A program made the position numbers and the translations under genes. From contig JAAALK010000079.1 in the NCBI GenBank assembly GCA_019279435.1, forward strand, positions 86,918,162 to 86,982,161: 64,000 nucleotides of DNA. The letters run 5' to 3'. Below are positions 58,336 through 64,000 of the stretch, one piece after another. Numbering within the stretch: the first letter of the stretch is position 1; each line of letters opens with the position of its first letter. The stretch comes from Zizania palustris. Its lineage: Eukaryota > Streptophyta > Magnoliopsida > Poales > Poaceae. The notes beneath the pieces are model-generated. The model was not told the DNA's origin. It made no database searches and saw only the letters and a list, made by a program, of their open reading frames with translations.

Positions 58336-58869
58336 TATGTTTCTATGATTTTCGGTCGAAGGGGTACTACCCAGGTCGGCCTCACGTGTTTCACAATCGG
58401 AGGGCCCTTCGCTGCTGACCTTCCAATCAAACCGGCCTCGTTTGGCCGGTCGGACCGGGCTTCGGTGCTGGCCTCAGCTAGAGTAGGGGACTAACCTTCG
58501 CCGGGCTTCGGTGAGGGGGCCCTCGGTATTGGGACTTCCTCAGACCCTACTTTAACTATGATGGCTTTGGACTCCCTATCCTTCGCTTCTTCACGTTCAT
58601 CTCCTTTGGCTCCGTTCTGTGTGAGTCGATTCGGAGGTACCACGGATAGCCCGTGGACGATGTCTCCCTTCGCCGCGTATCTTTGTCCCTTCCATTTATA
58701 ATACTCCAAAGGAAAACAAGGGACAATGTTATGTTGCGAAGGGTACTCTTGTTGTGATGTGTACGGAGCCCACGGGGTCCCTGTCCAATTATATGGCGGA
58801 GGCATCGGTGGCTCCAGTGGCTTCGCCCACTGTACGTGAGCCGAACCCATTACTTGGAGTGGGGTTCAG
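58336..58869 (-). other. Gypsy-2 gag-protease junction, degenerate
   Basis: Proline-rich translated fragments with many stops in every minus frame. No recognisable domain. Probably the decayed C-terminal spacer of gag. Confidence 0.5.
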
Positions 58870-59160
58870 CCAAGTCGATGGTATCTCAGACCATATCAGC
58901 GAAGGGTCCTGCCAGGCCGGAGCTATTTTCGGCCAATATGGGCCAAAGCCTCCCGCTGGAGGGTTCGTCCAGAGCGGAGCCGGGTTCGGCCATCGGGGTC
59001 TGAACTCGTTCTGCGTAGGGTTCGGCCATTGGGGTCCGAAGCCACTGTACGGAGGGTTTGGCCACTAGGGTCCGAAGCCACCGTAGGGAGTGTTCAGCCA
59101 TTGTGGCCCAAAGTCATCGTGTGGAGGGTTCGGCCACTATGGTCTGAAGCCATCCTGTGA
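58870..59160 (-). repeat. Pro/Trp-rich peptide repeats in Gypsy-2 gag
   Basis: On the minus strand one frame gives about seven copies of a unit like GFGPQWPNPPY (for example GGFGP-stop-WPNPPY, SGFGPQWPNPT, GGFGPYWPKIA), about 11-14 residues each, with two stops. At the DNA level these are 33-42 bp imperfect tandem repeats. Confidence 0.75.
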
Positions 59161-59243
59161 CTGTTTTGGCCCCTTTAGCTGACTCAGCTTTTGTGCACGG
59201 GGCCTGCTTCCTTAGCACTTTTCTAGTGCTTGTTCAACAGCAT

Positions 59244-61270
59244 CTAATACGTCACCTTCGGCTTCTTGCAAGCCCTAGCCGAAGGAGACGTGTTGACATT
59301 CTGTTTCCACACTCCCACTTCAGGGTTCTTATGTACGAGTGTGCGTGTACGCGACTCTCCAATAATGACCACTTTCCCTTTAGCTGACTTGGCCTGCTCT
59401 GGCCGAATCAACACCCTCTTCTCGTCGAGGTCGATGGTGTTCACGGGAAAGGGGTATTTGTTCAGCTTCATCTTTGGACTGGGATCTATCTTCAATCGTC
59501 CTTCCTCTATGGTAGATTGGACCTGTCGACGAAAAACATTGTAGTCATTAGTGTAGTGTGAATGCGAATCATGCCACTTACAGTAGGGGTGTTTTTTTAG
59601 CTCATCGGCAGATGGAATGACTTGGCCTTTAGGCAACCTGAGAAGCTGGTTCTTCAAGAGGAAATCAAATATTTTATCACACTTAGTTATATCAAACGAA
59701 TATTTGACTTCGTAGGGCCGATTGTTGGTAGGAGATGACCGTAACTCAGAGCAAGTAACGGGTTTTCTCTTAGCGTTCTAAACCAATTCGGTCGTGTACA
59801 TGTCAGTCGAATCCTCTTCCTCCTCTGATTCTTCTTCATCGGAGTGTTCCATGATGTGGACTTCAGCCCTAGGCTTGTTGAATGTCTTAATAAACTTTTT
59901 ATCCTTGGCTCGGCCTTCCTGGACCAAAGCCTATTGTAAGACTTGGCTAACTTCTAAGAAGTGTTGGTTGTCTAGTCTTTCTTTAATTTCAGAGTGCAAC
60001 CCATTGAAAGCTAGATTTGTCAAATCCCTTTCTGAAATATTCAGACTGAAACATTGGTTTCTGGTATCTCTAAAGCGTTTGATATACTCAGAGATGTTCT
60101 CGCTAGATTTCTGTCTAACCGATGTCAAGTGTGAAAGCCTAAGTTCTGTTTCACTCGTATAAAAGTAGTCGTGGAATTTTTGTTCTAATTCAGCCCACGT
60201 TTGGATAGATTTCGGCGGGAGCGCTGAAAACCAAGTGAAAGCGGTGCCGGACAGCGAGAGAGAAAATAGTCTAAGTTTTAAAGTGTCTGACCCACTAGCT
60301 TCTCCACACTGCGCTAAAAACTGACCGACATGCTCTAGTGTGGTTTTGTTACCCTCACCGTCGAACTTGGTGAATTCAAGGACTCTATAGATGTGAGGGT
60401 AAGGTATCGTATCGAAATGGTCGGGGTACAGCTTTCGGTAAACCCTAGATCGACCCCTAGGTACGAAGTCAGTGCACTCCCTAAAAAGTGCGTGGATCCG
60501 CTCCTCAATGTCATCCTAGCCCATTGCCTGTGCGCGTCTCTCATGCGGGGGCACGACATGTGGCGGTATGTCGGCGTGTCGGCCGCGGGGGTCTTCCTCA
60601 TGTGCTGGCTCTAGGCATGCGACGTGCTCAGGCCTATGCATTTGTGCGTGCGGTGCAGACAACGTAGGAAAAACTGGCACAGGTGTAGGTAGCGTGCAAT
60701 AAACAGGGTTAGATTGGACATGCGCATAGCGGCTTGTCTCGGCCGTATATGCTAGGGCTAGAGACGTGATGGTCTTGCCAGTACTACTGTCGGTTCTACT
60801 ATATATGAGATTTATCGGAGGTACGCTAGCAATCGGAGTTAGAGGTACGGACTCGATAAAGCCGAACCTTCTAAGTGTCGCCTCTACCTAAGAGCTAACT
60901 GCCGAATCCAGATGGTTGTCTAGCGAAGCGCTAACAGCTTGGTCTACCGATGCGGCTATTTTTTTCTCAATCTCTAAAGAAGATAAACGAGGCGATACCG
61001 GTGTTACCTGGGTCCGAGCGAGGTTGGGGATGCTGACGTCGCGCTTGATGAAGCCCGCGCATGTCTTGATGTAGATTCCAAGCATGAGGTCTTGTAGTGC
61101 CTTCATCTTTGCCTCAATCTCTGCTTGGTCTTCTTCAGGAATATCTTCAAGAGGGTAGGCATCATGATGTTGCAGTTGTCGATATCTGTGCCCCCCATGG
61201 GATCCATCGGCGATGTAGATGTAGTAGTCGTTGTAGACGTACCGACGGCCGATGTAGATGTACCCGTCAT
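59244..61270 (-). pseudogene. gag: Gypsy-2 gag
   Basis: The start is taken at the ATG at 61270, just past the primer site (MTGTSTSAVGTST, a Thr/Ser-rich head). A shift near 61110 leads to one frame down to 59244. The gag domain spans about 60510-59940 (DDIEERIHALFREC, SLSGTAFTWFSALP, WAELEQKFHDYFYT, ISEYIKRFRDTRNQ). A Glu/Ser/Asp-rich stretch and the knuckle-like CKWHDSHSHYTNDYN near 59580 follow. In-frame stops lie at about 60888, 60517, 59931 and 59779. The same layout is seen in the remnant at 1-776. Confidence 0.85.
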
Positions 61271-61284
61271 GTTGGCGTAGCCCT

Positions 61285-61303
61285 CCCCAGCGGAGTCACT
61301 AAA
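61285..61303 (-). other. Gypsy-2 probable primer-binding site
   Basis: The minus strand reads TTTAGTGACTCCGCTGGGG, close to the TTTGGTGACTCCGCTGGGG primer site of many plant gypsy elements, with G-to-A in the second G of TGG. It lies about five bases from the LTR. Confidence 0.65.
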
Positions 61304-61308
61304 AAGTG

Positions 61309-62654
61309 TGTTGACATGAAAATATGCCCCCGCACTTGGATCAGTTCGACGATCCAAAAGTGTGCGGATACTTTGGGACAAGCATAAGCATAACACAACA
61401 CTGATGTCACGTTCTGACTACCCTTAATAGTGACAAGGGGGTGGAGTCGCCAGGTAATCAAATCACACAGAAATAATCCAATTATCCAAAAAGAAATATA
61501 TTAGATAAAATAAACCAGCAAGCTGAACGGAGCCTAACTGATTCAAAGTGTACTGTGCGAAGGGTATCGCCGAAGGTAGCCTTCGGTGTCTGATGCAAAG
61601 GGTCTCGCTGAAGGTAGTCTTCGGCGTTTGGACTGATCTGGCTGAAGGCAGGCTCCGAAAAGATCTCGATGCAAAATCACCTCCAAACAACGGGTTCGGC
61701 GCGAAGTATCTGACACGAAAAAATATCTCCAACGCAGCGCATTGCGTGACTTTGTCTGGAGCGGGTACAAATGTGGCGAAGCCTAACATGACAAAGCCTA
61801 CTACGGAGCGTGTTGTCACGCGAGACCTGGTCAAACCGACAACAGCGTGACGGTCCGGCACGGGTAGTCGAAGTAGTGTTCCCACCGAAGGGTGTTCTGG
61901 CAGCCTCTGAAACTAGTTTCCTGACTCCGGACACCTCCGGCGAAGTGGCTCCGAGCATGAAAACCTGCAACAGAATAGAGATCAAGTGCCAATTCGGCCT
62001 AGGGACTAAATCTGCTAAGTATTGCAGTAGTGAAACAAAGGTAGCAATCTGTTACGTAGATTAACGGATACTTCACAGGCGAAGTAACAAAGACATAGCA
62101 ATCTGTTATGTAGATTAACGGGTACTTCATGAGCGAAGTAGCAAGGCTTACCACGGTTTCGGCGTGGCCGGCGGAGGGCTTCTAGGCAAACCCACGAAGG
62201 TTGCAAAAAAGTAAAATAAAAGTAAGGTATGGTTCAGAGCTAGGGCTTTGTGATTGATTTGTGTTTGGGAGTTTAATGAACTGACCTCACCCCTATATTT
62301 ATAGGGGCTAGTCTTCTTATCTCTAAGACTAATCTGGTAAGATTTGGCGTAATCAAACGTAGAGATAAAATTAGCCAGAATCAAACTCAAACTCTGGAAA
62401 TTAGCCCGGAGTGGGCCTTCGGCAGAGCCTACCGAAGCCTGCTCCTCGGGCCAAAGCTTCGGCGAGGCAGGCCTCCGAAGGCCTTCAGGCCTAAGGTAGC
62501 AGGCCATAGGAAAGCTTCCGAAGCCCAAAGCTAAATGGGTCTTCGGCCCTGTAGGGCTTCGGCCCGATCCAGGACAAGTGTATTTTTGGCCCAAATTACC
62601 AAAATTGATATTTTCACAATCTTGACCATTTAATGCCATTTTTTGCTATCAACA
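61309..62654 (-). repeat. Gypsy-2 5' LTR
   Basis: 1346 bp, TGTTGACATG...TGCTATCAACA. Intact partner of the split left LTR. Contains a 54 bp-spaced duplication (from 62042 and 62096) and the minus-strand TATA-like complement of ctatatttatagg (about 62293-62305). Confidence 0.9.
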
Positions 62655-63702
62655 GTTGGTTGAAAAGTTATTAAAAGCCGGGATCATTAGGGAGGTGGCC
62701 CACACAAAGTGGTTTGCTAACCCCGTCTTTGTCAAGAAAAAGGCCTCCGACAAGTGGCGCATGTGCATTGACTTCACATCTTTGAATAAAGCATTCCCAT
62801 GTGACCCTTACCCCATGCCCCACATTGATCAACTCGTCGACTCTACAGTAGGCTCCGAGCTTTTAAGCTTCCTCGACACGTACTCCGGATATCATGAAAT
62901 ATAGTTAAAACACAAGGACGAAGCAAATACAAGATTCATAACTCCTTCGGGAGTCTTTTGTTATGTCAGAATACCCTTCGGCTTAAGGAATACCGGGCCA
63001 ACTCTTTCAAGATTAATTTCTAAGGCTCTATGTCACCAGATAGGCCGCAATGTTGAGGCCCATATGGATGACATTGTAATAAAGAGTGCTTTGAAGCACC
63101 AACATAGTCTAAACTTAGCAGAAACTTTTGAGAGCCTCCGAGCATGTGGAGTTCGCCTTAGCCTGAGAAATGTATCTTCGGGAATAAAGCAGGAAAATTG
63201 TTAGGATATTTAGTATCGAGTAGAGGGATCGAAGCTAGCCCAACACAGTTAAGTGCATTGCAAAGGATGGCTCCACCGGAAAATTTGAAGCAAGTCCAAA
63301 AGCTCCTCAAACGCCTTGTAGCCCTTAGCTGATTTTTGGCAAGGTCTGCAGAGAGGATCCTCCTAATATTCAAAGCTTTGAAGGGGTCCGAAGATTTTGC
63401 CTGGACACCGAAGTGCCAAAATAGCTTCGATGAAATTAAGGACTATCTCGGCAATCTCGCAATGCTTACTATGCCCCTCGTAGATGAAACTCTTTTTCTC
63501 TATCTTGCAACCATAGGCTCCGCTGTCAGTGCAGTACTTGTTTGAGAAACGGATTTCAACAGAAAGATGGTGCAGAACCCGATATACTTTGTATCATAAG
63601 CTCTATCCAAAGCTAAGACTCTATACTCCGAGCTCGAGAAATTTAGTTATGCCCTACTAATGGCTTCGAGGAAGCTACAACATTACTTTTTGGCGCATAA
63701 TG
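62655..63702 (+). pseudogene. pol: Gypsy-1 reverse transcriptase and RNase H start
   Basis: RT resumes with VEKLLKAGIIREV at 62659 and is open to a TAG at 62902-62904 (DKWRMCIDFTSLNKAF, then LLSFLDTYSGYHEI). It continues with FITPSGVFCYVRIPFGL and the catalytic box AHMDDIVIKS near 63058-63087, where the usual Tyr is His-Met. After a shift near 63170, an open stretch at 63336-63545 holds the RT connection and the beginning of RNase H (FDEIKDYLGNLAML, DETLFLYLATIGSAVSAVL). Stops occur near 63330, 63543 and 63597. RNase H (KLQHYFLAHNV) is cut at 63702 by a copia LTR. Confidence 0.85.
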
Positions 63703-64000
63703 TGAGAAACCAAGGGTTGGTTTCGGAGTCTGTGATGAGTGATTGACAGATTTTATCCTCTGATTCAAAGGGGTCCCTCTAAAGGGGTTCGGAGGTTGTT
63801 TCATCGAAGGGTTCGGTTGCTGAGGCTGTTGCAGCGGAGTGTGACTGCTGGAGGGGTCCGACAGTACACGATGACCTAGTCGTACCGAAGGTTTCGGTAC
63901 TTTGGGTGGTACACCGGAGTGTGCACCGGAGGTTGGTTATCCAGAGAGGTCTCCGGGGTACTGGATACACTTGTCTGTCTGTTTGTGGTGTGCAGGTGAC
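63703..64000 (+). repeat. Start of a 5' LTR of a Copia-C-family element, cut by the window end
   Basis: TGAGAAACCAAGGGTTGGTTTCGG onward is the reverse complement of the Copia-C 3' LTR between 16199 and about 15900. Orientation is plus, opposite to Copia-C. It interrupts the RNase H of Gypsy-1. The remainder lies beyond the window. Confidence 0.88.

Larger units (their letters stand above)
5854..62654 (-). mobile_element. Gypsy-2: Tat/Ogre-like Ty3/gypsy element inserted in Gypsy-1
   Basis: Minus-strand element with LTRs of about 1.35 kb at both ends: the right one (61309-62654) is its 5' LTR and the left one (5854-6378 plus 52765-53592) its 3' LTR, itself split by Copia-A. Internal order on the minus strand is primer site, gag, Pro/Trp repeat, protease, RT, two RNase H domains, integrase, polypurine tract. 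The LTR ends are TGTTGA...TCAACA. The LTR copies align over their whole length, so the element integrated as a unit. Flanks AGAGG and GTTGG do not form a clean 5 bp duplication. The second RNase H places it in the Tat group. Confidence 0.85.
3108..63702 (+). mobile_element. Gypsy-1: outermost Ty3/gypsy element, host of the whole nest
   Basis: Plus-strand element present in two blocks. Block 3108-5853 carries the 5' LTR, primer site, gag, protease and the stretch leading into RT. Block 62655-63702 carries RT and the start of RNase H. The second block continues the first at the protein level: the run ending DLAKAE before 5853 is normally followed by the VEKLLKAGIIREV found just after 62655. Everything between is Gypsy-2 and its passengers. 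The element is cut again at 63703 by a copia LTR, so its 3' half and 3' LTR lie outside the window. All coding parts are broken. The RT and gag style suggests the Tat group. Confidence 0.85.

Noticed and set aside
1..64000. A new multi-gene defence or metabolic system
   Set aside because: Every coding stretch of note belongs to a retrotransposon gag or pol, or to the one unknown frame at 26465-27262. There are no operons, no host exons with recognisable domains and no evidence of captured host genes.

Overview
The window is plant nuclear DNA made almost entirely of LTR retrotransposons inserted into one another. I found no host gene, tRNA gene, rRNA gene or CRISPR array. The Sirevirus-type Ty1/copia elements, Tat/Ogre-type Ty3/gypsy elements and chromovirus-type gag point to an angiosperm with a large, repeat-rich genome. 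A monocot seems likely, but the species cannot be read from this sequence.

Layout from outside in. Positions 1-3107 hold remnants: a broken gypsy gag on the minus strand, an LTR-like fragment, about 1.1 kb of unassigned DNA and a probable plus-strand LTR. Gypsy-1 (+) starts at 3108 with an LTR, a primer-binding site, gag and protease, breaks off at 5853 inside the region leading into reverse transcriptase, and resumes at 62655. The break is filled by Gypsy-2 (-, 5854-62654), a Tat/Ogre-like element with a dual RNase H. The 3' LTR of Gypsy-2 is split by Copia-A (+, 6379-52759; target duplication TGGTC). The 5' LTR of Copia-A is split by Copia-B (+, 7098-42287). The gag of Copia-B is split by Gypsy-3 (-, 11268-33073), a non-autonomous element with gag but no pol. 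The 3' LTR of Gypsy-3 is split by Copia-C (-, 14024-24262). This gives six levels of nesting. Side insertions are a solo LTR (37322-40107, duplication CAATC) in the 3' untranslated region of Copia-B, a partial LTR (30064-32900) in the 5' LTR of Gypsy-3, and the start of another Copia-C-family element (63703 to the window end) in the RNase H region of Gypsy-1.

Every pol gene has stops or frameshifts, so each is annotated as a pseudogene. Many of the stops replace Trp, Gln or Arg codons. The longest intact reading frames are the Gypsy-2 RT-RNase H (633 codons), the Copia-B gag (488) and the Copia-A gag (465). The three copia elements share a Sirevirus plan: initiator-Met-tRNA primer site, gag with coiled coil and two zinc knuckles, protease, integrase, RT and RNase H, then a long non-coding 3' region with several G-rich tracts before the polypurine tract AAGGGGGAGAT.

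The most interesting object is Gypsy-3. It has very long LTRs (about 3.4 kb), a clear primer site and polypurine tract, a chromovirus-like gag, no pol, and an extra sense reading frame of about 265 codons upstream of gag that I do not recognise.
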